From Cecembia calidifontis (GTDB lineage: Bacteria; Bacteroidota; Bacteroidia; Cytophagales; Cyclobacteriaceae), in the NCBI RefSeq assembly GCF_004216715.1, contig NZ_SGXG01000001.1, positions 3,456,501-3,520,500 of the forward strand: a DNA stretch of 64,000 nucleotides. Direction: 5' to 3'. The position numbers and the translations under genes were made by a program. The notes beneath the pieces were generated by a model that was given only the letters and a program-made list of their open reading frames with translations, had not been told where the DNA came from and searched no databases. Positions 37,212-46,186 of this stretch are shown here, piece after piece (positions within the stretch are counted from its first letter, which is position 1; each line of letters opens with the position of its first letter).

Positions 37212-38576
37212 ATGGAATTTGTCATTGTCGATATAGAAACCACAGGAGGCAATCCCACACAGGGGAGCATTACCGAAATTGCCGCCATTGTCTCTGATGG
37301 CCAAAAGGTCCTGGAAAAGTTCCACACCCTGATCAATCCACAAAGATTCATTCCCAATTTTATTACAGGCCTGACAGGAATCAACCAGGAAATGGTGGAA
37401 TCAGCGCCGACCTTTGAAGAAGTCTCGGGTGAACTATATGAATTTTTAAAAGACAGGATTTTTGTCGCCCACAATGTCAATTTTGATTATTCATTTCTCA
37501 GAGAAGCCTTCAAAGCTTGTGGTTTGGATTTCAATGTTCCCAAATTATGCACCGTCAGACTAAGCAGGAAAGCATTCCCGGGCTTGGGATCCTACGGTTT
37601 GGGAAGGATCTGCGAGCAACTTTCCATTAAAATAAGTGCAAGACACCGGGCCTATGGAGATGCAGAAGCCACTGAGGTACTTTTTAGAAAAATTTACCAA
37701 AATCAATCGGATATCATTCTCCAAAGCCTCAAAAAAGGAAAGGGGGAAAGCTTTCTTCCTCCCCATATTTCCCAGGAAAAATACCAGCAGATTCCCGAAG
37801 CTACCGGAATATATTTCTTCCATGATAAAAATGGTCAGGTCATTTATGTAGGTAAAGCACTCAATATCAAAAGCAGGTTCAAAAGCCACTTTTCCGGTAA
37901 CAGTCAGGAAAAATTTCAGCTCAAATCCGAAATCCACGATATCAGTTGGGAATTGACAGGATCCGAATTTCTGGCCTATTTGCTCGAAACCATGGAAATA
38001 AAAAGACTTTGGCCCAAATACAATAGGGCATTGAAAAACCAAAGCAGTAACTGGGCTTTGTTTCAGTACGAAGACAGTCAGGGTTTTATCCGTTTTCAAG
38101 TGAGTAAAAATACCGGTAAAATCCCAACCCTTATGGAATTTGACTCGCATTCAGAAGGCTGGAAATATATCATGGATCAAACCGAACTATTTGAACTTTG
38201 CCCCAAATTGACCGGTATTCAAAAAACCGTCCAAGCCTGCTATGACCACCAAATCAACAAATGCCATGGAGCCTGTTGTGGCAAGGAAGAAGTACATGAA
38301 TATAACCAAAGAGCACGGCAATTTATAGCCTCTATCCAAACTGAAAAAGGATCCGTATTGATCAAAGAAAAAGGAAGATCAGTTCAGGAAACTTGTGTCC
38401 TGCTCTTCGAAAACGGAATACTTACTGCCTATGGTTTTATAACTCAAGAGGAATGCTTGGTTCACAATGAAGATATCCTTCAAAGACTAATTAAAGTTAA
38501 ACACATTCCTGAGACAAAATATATCTTAAGGGCATTTCTTCCCAAAATCCATTACCGTAATATCATTCCAGTTTGA
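37212..38576 (+). CDS. DnaQ-like 3'-5' exonuclease fused to a GIY-YIG nuclease domain
   Basis: Residues 1-170 are an epsilon-type exonuclease with the DEDDh residues in VDIETTGG, HNVNFDYSFL and HRAYGDAEAT. Residues about 200-275 are a GIY-YIG endonuclease as in UvrC and Cho (GIYFFHDKNGQVIYVGKALN, then an arginine in KSRFKSHF and a glutamate in LLETMEIKR). The remaining ~180 residues contain a cysteine pair region (NKCHGACCGKEE). Fusions of this kind are probably DNA repair enzymes making incisions like UvrC. No UvrC-type helix-hairpin-helix end is seen. Confidence 0.9.
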   Translation: MEFVIVDIETTGGNPTQGSITEIAAIVSDGQKVLEKFHTLINPQRFIPNFITGLTGINQEMVESAPTFEEVSGELYEFLKDRIFVAHNVNFDYSFLREAFKACGLDFNVPKLCTVRLSRKAFPGLGSYGLGRICEQLSIKISARHRAYGDAEATEVLFRKIYQNQSDIILQSLKKGKGESFLPPHISQEKYQQIPEATGIYFFHDKNGQVIYVGKALNIKSRFKSHFSGNSQEKFQLKSEIHDISWELTGSEFLAYLLETMEIKRLWPKYNRALKNQSSNWALFQYEDSQGFIRFQVSKNTGKIPTLMEFDSHSEGWKYIMDQTELFELCPKLTGIQKTVQACYDHQINKCHGACCGKEEVHEYNQRARQFIASIQTEKGSVLIKEKGRSVQETCVLLFENGILTAYGFITQEECLVHNEDILQRLIKVKHIPETKYILRAFLPKIHYRNIIPV

Positions 38577-38579
38577 AAA

Positions 38580-39950
38580 TCAATCAATAAGCAGAGTGGC
38601 CACTGCACCTGGTTCTAATTCCATTGAGGCTGCATGTTCCTTATAAAGGATATGGAATTCCGAGGATTCTTTAGCTTCATTCAGAACAATCAATACAACT
38701 TTCCCATCAGGTCTTAAAAAAGCCACGTTCGGAAGACCATCAGGTTCAGAAGAATCAATCCTCTTTGAACCTTGGTCAACAAATTTTGAGGCATGAGCCA
38801 CCACATAATAAGCAGGATTCCTGAAAACTTCATCTCCATAGATGGTAATGCCACCTAAACATTGATTACAGCCACCACGATCTGTAAAGGGTTTGAGATC
38901 AGGAGCGGAGCTTAAATTCCATTCCAAGACCGTTTTTGCCCAGTTTCTGCTTGCCCCAATTACCAAATTTTTGATATGCCAGGCGAAGTCACCTGCCAAG
39001 TTCCCGGGAGCACCGATCCATTGCTCAGTAAAATAGATATTTTTATCGGGGTGGGCCCGGTGGACTTCTGAAAGCGCTTCTATTTTCCCGCCATAAAGGT
39101 GGAAGGCAGAGCCATCTATCCACTTTTTGGCTTCCGGATCATCCAAAATACTGATCGGGTAATCAGGCCTATCCGCATTGTGGTCATAGATGATGATTTT
39201 GGTAGAAATCCCATATTCTTTGAATTTGGGCCCAAGGTGGTTTTTGACAAAATCCCTTTGTTCTTCGGCAAGCATCAATAAACTGGGATTATTGCCTGGA
39301 TGTAAAGGTTCATTTTGTACGGTCACGGCATCAATCACTATGCCTTCTTCTGCCATCTGCTGTATATATTTGACAAAGTAGAGCGCATAGGCATCATAAT
39401 TTTCAGGCAGCAATTTGCCCCCACGGGTATCTTTATTATCTTTCATCCAGGCAGGGGGAGACCAAGGTGAGGCCATCAGTTTGATGTCAGGATTGATTTG
39501 TAAAATTTCCTTTAGCACTGGAATGACATCATTTCTATCGGGACCCAAATCAAATTTTTCAAGATCAGGATCAAATTCCCCCTCTTCCAAATCATGGTAG
39601 GAAAAAACTGTTTCATTCAAATCAGATGCAGCTATGGAAAGTCGCAGATAATTGATCCGTATGCTTTTTTCACCCGATCCAAATAACTCTTCCAAAATTG
39701 CTTTTCTGGCTTCTTTGCTCATTCCCAAAAGGTGCATGGAAGACCCTTGGGTTAAGGTAAAGCCAAAGCCATCCATTTCCTGATATTGCATTTCTGGATT
39801 GATCTCAATAACCTTACCTAAATGCGTTGCACTTGAAAATGGAATTTTTTCCTGTTGCTGAAATAAAATGTTTTTTGATGGATCGGTCAACCATACCCGT
39901 GCTTCAAATCCAACTTGGGAACAGCCAGCAAATAAAATTGCCAATAAGAA
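38580..39950 (-). pseudogene. GH30 glucosylceramidase-like lipoprotein gene, 5' end cut off by IS1380 insertion
   Basis: The remaining frame encodes about 450 residues of a family 30 glycoside hydrolase, with the acid/base region VTVQNEPLHPGN and the nucleophile region YFTEQWIGAPG. It ends in a short beta domain. Its 5' end stops at an IS boundary inside the signal peptide. Beyond the element, 41615-41637 holds the missing start: joining the two halves across one AAGAA gives MKNQFIFLLAILFAGCSQ, a perfect lipoprotein signal. The remnant could start at a TTG at 39944 but without a working export signal. The enzyme would cleave beta-linked glycans outside the cell. Confidence 0.9.
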
Positions 39951-41614
39951 CCTTAAATCCGCAGGGCGGATTTAAAAAAAGCCGAAAAAGTGGCTGAATT
40001 TATTCAATTCAGGCTTTTCCGGCTCGTTTTTTTTCACTTATTTAGATGATACCACTCAAACTAGATAAGCGGTATGAAAATTACGAATTCGACAGAAAAA
40101 ATCACACCTTTCGGAGGTTTTAATTTTGTTTTTAACTCTTTCAAAAATTCTGGTCTCCCAGAACTCATTGATAATCAATTGGGGGTTAGAGCCTTAAGGG
40201 GAGGGTTTTCATACAGTGACATTTTCGCCAATCATATGGCTATTTTCTTTAATGGTGGCGACTGTACTGAAGATATCAATGTTCACTTGAGAGACGCACT
40301 TGAACAGGTCCCTTCATTTTCAGTATGCAGTGCCGATACAATTCTGAGAGGTATCAAAGAGCTTGCTGTTGATACAGAACTCTTTATAAATCCGTCCAGT
40401 GGAGTAAGCCATGAATTTAATATCAATGGAAAACTCAACAGCTTGTTGTTAAAATCAGCTTGTAAGACCGGATTACTCAAGTCAGGTGTTGCTTACGACC
40501 TCGATTATGACAACACCGTCATTCCAACTGAAAAGTACGATTCAAAAAAGACATATAAACACGTCTATGGATATCAGCCAGGTGTAGCTTCCATAGCACA
40601 TCCTGAATTTTCACAGGCCATTCCTGTGTACGTAGAGGGCAGAAATGGCAACAGTCAGGCCAAATATTTGCAGGCTGATACACTTACACGCATGTTTGGG
40701 CAGCTTACCAATGAAAATATCCGTATCGGAAGGTTCAGAGCCGATTCAGCATCCTATCAGGAAGAAGTTCTCCGCACACTGGAAGCACATACCGAAAGCT
40801 TTTATATACGGGCAAACAGATGTGCCAAACTGGATAATATCCTTGGAAGTATAGCCCCTGAGAAGTGGCAGAAAATACGTTTGGGTGTACAGGAAATGGA
40901 AGTTACTGACCTATCCGACTACAAACCTTTCGGTAAAGACAGGTCTTACAGGCTGGTCATTACCAGAATCAGGCGTAAAGACGGGCAGGCAGATGTGTTT
41001 AGTGGAGATGCATTTACTTACAGGGCTATTCTGACCAATGAACATACATCGTCCAATGAAGCTGTTGTAAGGTTTTATAACGCCCGGGGTGCAAGCGAAC
41101 GCTTGTTTGATGTACTCAACAATGACTTTGGCTGGTCTAAGTTGCCCTGTTCGTTCCTTGCAGAGAATACCTCCTTTATGCTTATGACGGCTATGTATGC
41201 CAATTTTTACACCTATATCATTGGAGAGTATTCCAGAAAAGTTGATTGGCTTAAGCCTACCGACAGGCTCAAGAAGTTTATCTTCAGATTTATCACTGTT
41301 TCAGCCAAGTGGATAAGAACGGGAAGAAGAGAAGTGCTCAAACTGTTCACGAGTAAGGATTACAAGCCGATTTTGAACTAAATTCAGATAAAAACCCCTC
41401 AGGAGCTCAAAAAATAAAGATTTACAGGGAAGAGGTATGCCTTTTCCATTAAAATTGAGGAAAAAAACCGTCCATTTTATCCTCAAACCTAAAATCCATT
41501 GTCTCAAAACTATGAACACTCTTCAATCAAAGGGAAGAAATTCCCGAACTAGACCAAAAATGAACACAAACAAGCAGATTCAAATCTCCAAACTAAAATC
41601 CTGCGGATTTTAGG
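39951..41614 (+). mobile_element. IS1380-family element inserted in the GH30 gene
   Basis: Terminal inverted repeats CCTTAAATCCGCAGG (39951-39965) and, on the other strand, CCTAAAATCCGCAGG (41600-41614) match at 14 of 15 positions. The direct repeat AAGAA flanks both sides (39946-39950 and 41615-41619); shifting the boundary by one base would give a 4-base duplication, the size usual for the family. A long imperfect palindrome (about 39977-40022) lies between the left end and the transposase start. Confidence 0.93.
40074..41381 (+). CDS. IS1380-family transposase
   Basis: The 435-residue DDE transposase has the family pattern: YDLDYDNTVIPTEKYDSKKTYK region (first aspartate), RIGRFRADSASYQEEVL (second aspartate) and a C-terminal catalytic region with NARGASERLFDVLNNDFG (glutamate). 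It is full length with no internal stop, so the element may be active. Confidence 0.9.
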   Translation: MKITNSTEKITPFGGFNFVFNSFKNSGLPELIDNQLGVRALRGGFSYSDIFANHMAIFFNGGDCTEDINVHLRDALEQVPSFSVCSADTILRGIKELAVDTELFINPSSGVSHEFNINGKLNSLLLKSACKTGLLKSGVAYDLDYDNTVIPTEKYDSKKTYKHVYGYQPGVASIAHPEFSQAIPVYVEGRNGNSQAKYLQADTLTRMFGQLTNENIRIGRFRADSASYQEEVLRTLEAHTESFYIRANRCAKLDNILGSIAPEKWQKIRLGVQEMEVTDLSDYKPFGKDRSYRLVITRIRRKDGQADVFSGDAFTYRAILTNEHTSSNEAVVRFYNARGASERLFDVLNNDFGWSKLPCSFLAENTSFMLMTAMYANFYTYIIGEYSRKVDWLKPTDRLKKFIFRFITVSAKWIRTGRREVLKLFTSKDYKPILN

Positions 41615-41619
41615 AAGAA

Positions 41620-41726
41620 TATAAATTGATTTTTCATGAAGGGCCAGAAATGATTAAGCCATGAAAATTAAATAAAATTTCCATGGCCTGCTCAAGGTGC
41701 TGGGTAAAATTAAATGTTAAAGCCTA
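41620..41726 (-). promoter_or_regulatory. Original upstream region of the GH30 gene
   Basis: It contains the displaced ATG of the GH30 gene (complement of 41635-41637). Next to it is an imperfect hairpin with arms GCCATGAAAATT and AAATTTCCATGGC (41658-41687) that may end transcription of the small gene upstream. The original promoter cannot be placed firmly. Confidence 0.45.
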
Positions 41727-42116
41727 TCAAAAGGCAAGAGCAGCAAGCCCCAGTTGCTTTTTAAAAGGTTTTATCAGATTGGTTACACTTTTGTTATAAT
41801 TTCCAAGGAGTTGTTGACCCAATAAACCCATCAGAAAATTTTGTCTGGTTTTTTTCAGATCCAAAAACTGGTTCTTTTTGACTGCATCGGTTGCAGAACT
41901 GTTCAGGACTTTAAAAATATCATCCGTAAAACTTTGGTTATTGGCCTTAAGCTTGCTTTCATGATCTGCACTCAGGCCCAGGCCATCAAAGGTATTCAAG
42001 GCTCCCAATACCTGGGTCTGAAGATCCATTTTAGGTATACTGGGAATCTGAGCTTTCACTTCCTGAAAGAAAAACGCACCAAAAACAAATGCGGCGAGAA
42101 TAAATAACTTTTTCAT
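41727..42116 (-). CDS. Secreted protein of unknown function
   Basis: The 129-residue product from the ATG at 42116 has a signal peptide (MKKLFILAAFVFGAFFFQ, ending VKAQ). A helical mature part follows, with LGALNTFDGLGLSADHESKL and NFLMGLLGQQLLGNYNKSVT. A longer frame from 42149 would place 11 extra residues before the signal. It is not a family I recognise; the helical pattern with conserved glycine and leucine suggests a small periplasmic protein. Confidence 0.75.
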   Translation of the reverse strand: MKKLFILAAFVFGAFFFQEVKAQIPSIPKMDLQTQVLGALNTFDGLGLSADHESKLKANNQSFTDDIFKVLNSSATDAVKKNQFLDLKKTRQNFLMGLLGQQLLGNYNKSVTNLIKPFKKQLGLAALAF

Positions 42117-42175
42117 AATGTTGTATTTACATGTATCTAAAAATAACAAGATTTATCTAATATATCCAGGAGAAT

Positions 42176-43402
42176 TCAGATAATTCCGAAAACTTTCAGG
42201 ATGCTGAGAAAACCTAACAAAAGCGTAATCAGCCAAATGATCATGCTGAGCAGGTTCATACCCAATGAGTTTTCGAATCCTTTCATCAAAGATTTCCTGT
42301 TGACCAACCAGATAACATAACCTGAAAGAAGAGGTAAAAGGATTCCATTGGCCAATTGCGCCAAGGTAATGAGCTGAACGGGGCGGATTCCTAAAGAGGA
42401 AAACACCAATCCGAGCCCCAAAACGATTCCAATACTTCCCTTCATGCCCATTCCTTTGATATCACTGGAACAACCAAAGCTCTCGGTTATCACCATGGAG
42501 GCCGCTAAAGGAGCAGTAACTGCTGAGGTAATTCCAGCCGCAAATAGACCAAAGGCAATGAAATATTTCGCCAATTTACCGCCCAACAAAGGCTCGAGCC
42601 CTTTAGCCAAATCCACTGCACTATTAACTTCTATAGAAGCACCTGCCACTCCCGTCACTACTATGGCCATGGAAACCAATCCCCCCAAAACTACCGCTAT
42701 CATGGTGTCCGTACGGACATATTTAAGGTCTTCCAGGTTTTGCCATCTTTTCGCCACCAACCCAGAATGTAAAAACAAATTGTAAGGCACCACAGTGGTT
42801 CCGATTAAGGCCACGATGGTGATGATCTGATCTCCCTGAATTCTTGGAACAAATCCCTGTAAAAGAGCGGAGAGAGGTGGCTGCACCAAAATTGCACTGA
42901 CTACAAAAGCCAAACTCATCAGGATAACCAAACCAGTCAGAAATCTGATAATAAGTGTATAACTGCCACTGAAAAGAAGTACCAAGGCAAAAACACCTAT
43001 CAAGACATTGAGGGGATTGATTTGAAGTTTCCCCAATTCTATTTTCGTAAGATCCAGAAAAATTTCAGCACCCAATGCCCCTCCGCTGATATTTCCTGCT
43101 TCATATGCCGCATTTCCTAGGACGATGGCCAGAAGCACTAAAGTCAAAGAAAAAAAGCGCCAAACTGATTTTTGGATGGTTACAGATAGGTTTGAGGCCA
43201 ATCCTCTTTGGGTAATCAAACCAATTCTTGCAGCCATTTCCTGCAATACAATGGTGGTAAAAACTGAAAGCGCCAATGCCCAAAGCAAATCATACCCAAA
43301 ATTCACCCCGGCAAGGGTACAAACAGTGACTGTACCGGGACCGATAAAGGCCGCAGCTACCAATGGACCCGGCCCCAGATACTTTTTCCAATTTCCTTTC
43401 AT
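42176..43402 (-). CDS. Nramp-like (SLC11) divalent metal transporter with altered metal site
   Basis: This 408-residue protein has eleven predicted membrane segments and is clearly of the Nramp family. The first membrane helix carries AFIGPGTVTV where canonical transporters have DPGN, and helix 6 has IGTTVVPYNLFLHSGLV where they have MPH. Thus the aspartate, asparagine and methionine that bind Mn/Fe are not conserved. Nramp-related magnesium or aluminium transporters also depart from these motifs, so the ion is uncertain. Its start overlaps the DUF2891 gene stop by 4 bases, so the two form an operon. Confidence 0.9.
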   Translation of the reverse strand: MKGNWKKYLGPGPLVAAAFIGPGTVTVCTLAGVNFGYDLLWALALSVFTTIVLQEMAARIGLITQRGLASNLSVTIQKSVWRFFSLTLVLLAIVLGNAAYEAGNISGGALGAEIFLDLTKIELGKLQINPLNVLIGVFALVLLFSGSYTLIIRFLTGLVILMSLAFVVSAILVQPPLSALLQGFVPRIQGDQIITIVALIGTTVVPYNLFLHSGLVAKRWQNLEDLKYVRTDTMIAVVLGGLVSMAIVVTGVAGASIEVNSAVDLAKGLEPLLGGKLAKYFIAFGLFAAGITSAVTAPLAASMVITESFGCSSDIKGMGMKGSIGIVLGLGLVFSSLGIRPVQLITLAQLANGILLPLLSGYVIWLVNRKSLMKGFENSLGMNLLSMIIWLITLLLGFLSILKVFGII

Positions 43403-44496
43403 GGGGCCTGCTGCAGGGCATAAATGGCAAAAGACCCCAACCAGTGTGTCCCCTCATAATTATCATCCACTATGGAGGGCAAGGAATAGTTTACATGTGC
43501 ATTGGCGACCTGCATCAAATGACCATAGTTTTCCGGAAATTGCTTGATCAGACCATATAAAACCCATGCCCTTGAAAAGTTCAGTCCATCCAAATGTACC
43601 AATTTCCCATCTGTTCTGTCACTGACTTTTCCCGGCTCCAAATGAAAATCTGGCCTCGCCAATTCGGGCATAAACCGGTTCAACCAAGCTAGAAACTCAT
43701 TAGGCTCCATGATTTTGCGCATGATATCCAACTCCTGAAAACAAGGGGATAAAAAGTCAAAGCCACTGGGTTCCCAATGGAGCGGACAGTTCTCATCATA
43801 TTGAAACCAGTCCATTGCTCGGTTTTTGATCATATTTTTCAATTCTTCATGCTGCATCGTCTCGGCATAATCGTAAGCAAGAGAAAGCCCAAACGCAATA
43901 TTGGTATGTTCGCCCACCCGGATAGGATATATCAACTTTGGCAAAAATTCCAGGTATTTTTCAACCATCAAATCCGTCAATGGTTGCAAGTTTATTTCCA
44001 GTTCTCTGGCCAAAGGATCATCCCATAAATGGATTTCTTCTGCCAATTTGAGTACCCAGGCCCATCCATAAGTCCTTTCAAAACTGCTGTTTTGGGGAGC
44101 ATGGAAATAGGCTACTTCTTCAGCAATATTTTCCTTGCTGATATTCTCCAAAAGTTTGGTTCTGATTGCTTCCTTTTTGTCCAATTCTGGGAACTGCCTC
44201 AATAAACTGACCAACATCCAATGCCCATGCACACTTGAATGCCAGTCAAAACAACCGTAAAAAGCAGGATGCAGCGCTTTTGGGCCCTTAAGGTAAGATT
44301 CATTTTCAAGGGTTTGGTTCAATTTATTTGGATATTCGACCTGCATGCAGTGCAGAGGCAGTTCCGCCAATCGGTTGGCTTCCTGTAAAGTCAATTTGAA
44401 GCTTTCAGATTGAGGGGAACCGGAAGGTTCGATGGCAGAACTTTGACATCCAAGTACATGAAGTATGATAAAGGGGAGATACAGAAAATTTTTCAT
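43399..44496 (-). CDS. DUF2891-family lipoprotein
   Basis: The 365-residue protein begins with a lipoprotein signal (LHVLGCQSS at about residues 12-20) and shows the DUF2891 features: LHCMQVEYPNKL, HPAFYGCFDWHSSVHGHWML and a WEPSGFDFLSPC segment. It looks like an all-helical (alpha/alpha) toroid; no enzyme activity is established for the family. It overlaps the Nramp gene by 4 bases (ATGA), indicating coupled translation, which is an unusual pairing. Confidence 0.87.
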   Translation of the reverse strand: MKNFLYLPFIILHVLGCQSSAIEPSGSPQSESFKLTLQEANRLAELPLHCMQVEYPNKLNQTLENESYLKGPKALHPAFYGCFDWHSSVHGHWMLVSLLRQFPELDKKEAIRTKLLENISKENIAEEVAYFHAPQNSSFERTYGWAWVLKLAEEIHLWDDPLARELEINLQPLTDLMVEKYLEFLPKLIYPIRVGEHTNIAFGLSLAYDYAETMQHEELKNMIKNRAMDWFQYDENCPLHWEPSGFDFLSPCFQELDIMRKIMEPNEFLAWLNRFMPELARPDFHLEPGKVSDRTDGKLVHLDGLNFSRAWVLYGLIKQFPENYGHLMQVANAHVNYSLPSIVDDNYEGTHWLGSFAIYALQQAP

Positions 44497-44626
44497 AATC
44501 AGTTAGCGAACAAACTTTGCTCAAGATAAATTGAAAATTCTTGAATCTAAAAGGAATATTTTTTGAGCAGGAATGGATTTGTTTCATTAATTTGTAAGGT
44601 AATGTTTAGCAAAAACCATTTTTGTC

Positions 44627-46165
44627 ATGGCGAAAATCGATGACTTCAAAGCCCATATTGAACAGGGATACACATTTAAGGGTGATTCAATTATTTTAGG
44701 TACAGCGGTTTTGGACCAAGAGCCGGTACCACATGCCCAGATCAAAGTTCCGCTCAAAACCCTCAACCGGCATGGTTTGATCGCCGGAGCCACAGGAACT
44801 GGAAAGACGGTAACCCTTCAGGTATTTGCAGAGCAATTGTCTTTGAATGGGATTCCCAGTGTGCTAATGGACCTAAAGGGAGACCTTTCGGGCCTTGCCA
44901 TGCCTGGAAAACTTAACCCTATCATAGAAAAAAGATGTGACTTGATCGGGATTCCATATGAACCCTCCGGTTTGCCTGTGGAATTGATGTCTATCAGTGG
45001 AGAACGGGGAGTGAAATTGAAGGCTACGGTTTCTGAGTTTGGACCGGTTTTGATCTCCCAGATTTTGGAACTCAATGATACTCAAAGAGGGGTGATTGCA
45101 TTGGTTTTTCGATATTGCGACACCCATCATTTGCCTTTGCTGGACCTAAAAGACCTGAAGAAAGTCCTTCAGTACGTGATAAATGAAGGTAAAGACGGTA
45201 TCCAAAAAGAGTTTGGTGCCGTTTCATCCGCTACTGTCAATACCATCATGCGGAAAATCATTGAATTAGAGCAGCAAGGGGCAGAAAGCTTTTTCGGAGA
45301 ACTCTCTTTCGATGTGAATGATTTTGTAAGGACAGAAAATGGAAAAGGCGTCTTGTCGATCATAAGATTGACTGACATTCAAAACAGACCTAAACTGTTT
45401 TCAACTTTTATGTTATCACTTCTTTCTGAAATCTATGAAACATTTCCTGAAGAGGGCGATACCGGAAAACCAAAGCTCTGTATATTCATTGATGAAGCCC
45501 ACTTGGTATTTTCCAATGCTTCCAAAGACCTCATTGATAAGATCGAAGCCATAGTCAAACTGATCCGGTCCAAAGGAGTTGGGGTATATTTTTGTACACA
45601 AACCCCTACTGATATTCCCGAAAAGGTACTGGGACAACTGGGTTTAAAGATTCAGCATGCGCTAAGGGCATTTACAGCAAAGGACAGAACTGCCATCAAG
45701 AAAACCGCTGAAAATTATCCGATAACATCCTTTTACAATACTGCAGAAGTACTGACTTCTATGGGGATTGGTGAGGCTTTGGTTACCGCTTTAAATGAAA
45801 AAGGTATTCCAACACCACTTGCCCACACCCTGTTAAGGTCACCCATCACCCGGATGAATATCCTGAGTTCTGAAGAAATAGATAGTTTGGTAAAGAATTC
45901 ATTTTTAGTAAGAAAATATAATGTGGAAATAGACAGGAAGAGTGCCTTTGAAATTTTGGATGAAAAGATTACCCGCGCAGAAATCGAATCTGAAAAGGAA
46001 AAATCAGTTCCAACAGCCCAAAGGAAGAGTCCTGGACGACCTGCAAAAGAAACGACACTTATTGAGGAATTAAGTAAAAACACCATGGTCAGACAGGTTG
46101 GGAGGACAATTTTCCGCGAGCTGGCCCGTGGCATCTTGGGTGGATTTTCTGGAAAAAGGAAATAG
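44627..46165 (+). CDS. HerA-like ATPase (DUF853 family)
   Basis: The 512-residue protein has a Walker A loop GLIAGATGTGKTVTLQ (about residue 49) and Walker B LCIFIDEAHLVF (about 285), with the arginine-containing motif GLKIQHALRAFTAKD near 345. These are signs of the HerA/FtsK-type hexameric ATPases, DUF853 branch. It probably moves DNA, but the partner is unknown; no NurA gene is nearby. The last ~70 residues are charged and low in complexity. The oxidoreductase gene starts 21 bases downstream. Confidence 0.9.
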   Translation: MAKIDDFKAHIEQGYTFKGDSIILGTAVLDQEPVPHAQIKVPLKTLNRHGLIAGATGTGKTVTLQVFAEQLSLNGIPSVLMDLKGDLSGLAMPGKLNPIIEKRCDLIGIPYEPSGLPVELMSISGERGVKLKATVSEFGPVLISQILELNDTQRGVIALVFRYCDTHHLPLLDLKDLKKVLQYVINEGKDGIQKEFGAVSSATVNTIMRKIIELEQQGAESFFGELSFDVNDFVRTENGKGVLSIIRLTDIQNRPKLFSTFMLSLLSEIYETFPEEGDTGKPKLCIFIDEAHLVFSNASKDLIDKIEAIVKLIRSKGVGVYFCTQTPTDIPEKVLGQLGLKIQHALRAFTAKDRTAIKKTAENYPITSFYNTAEVLTSMGIGEALVTALNEKGIPTPLAHTLLRSPITRMNILSSEEIDSLVKNSFLVRKYNVEIDRKSAFEILDEKITRAEIESEKEKSVPTAQRKSPGRPAKETTLIEELSKNTMVRQVGRTIFRELARGILGGFSGKRK

Positions 46166-46186
46166 ATTATTTGGACCTATCTTAGG

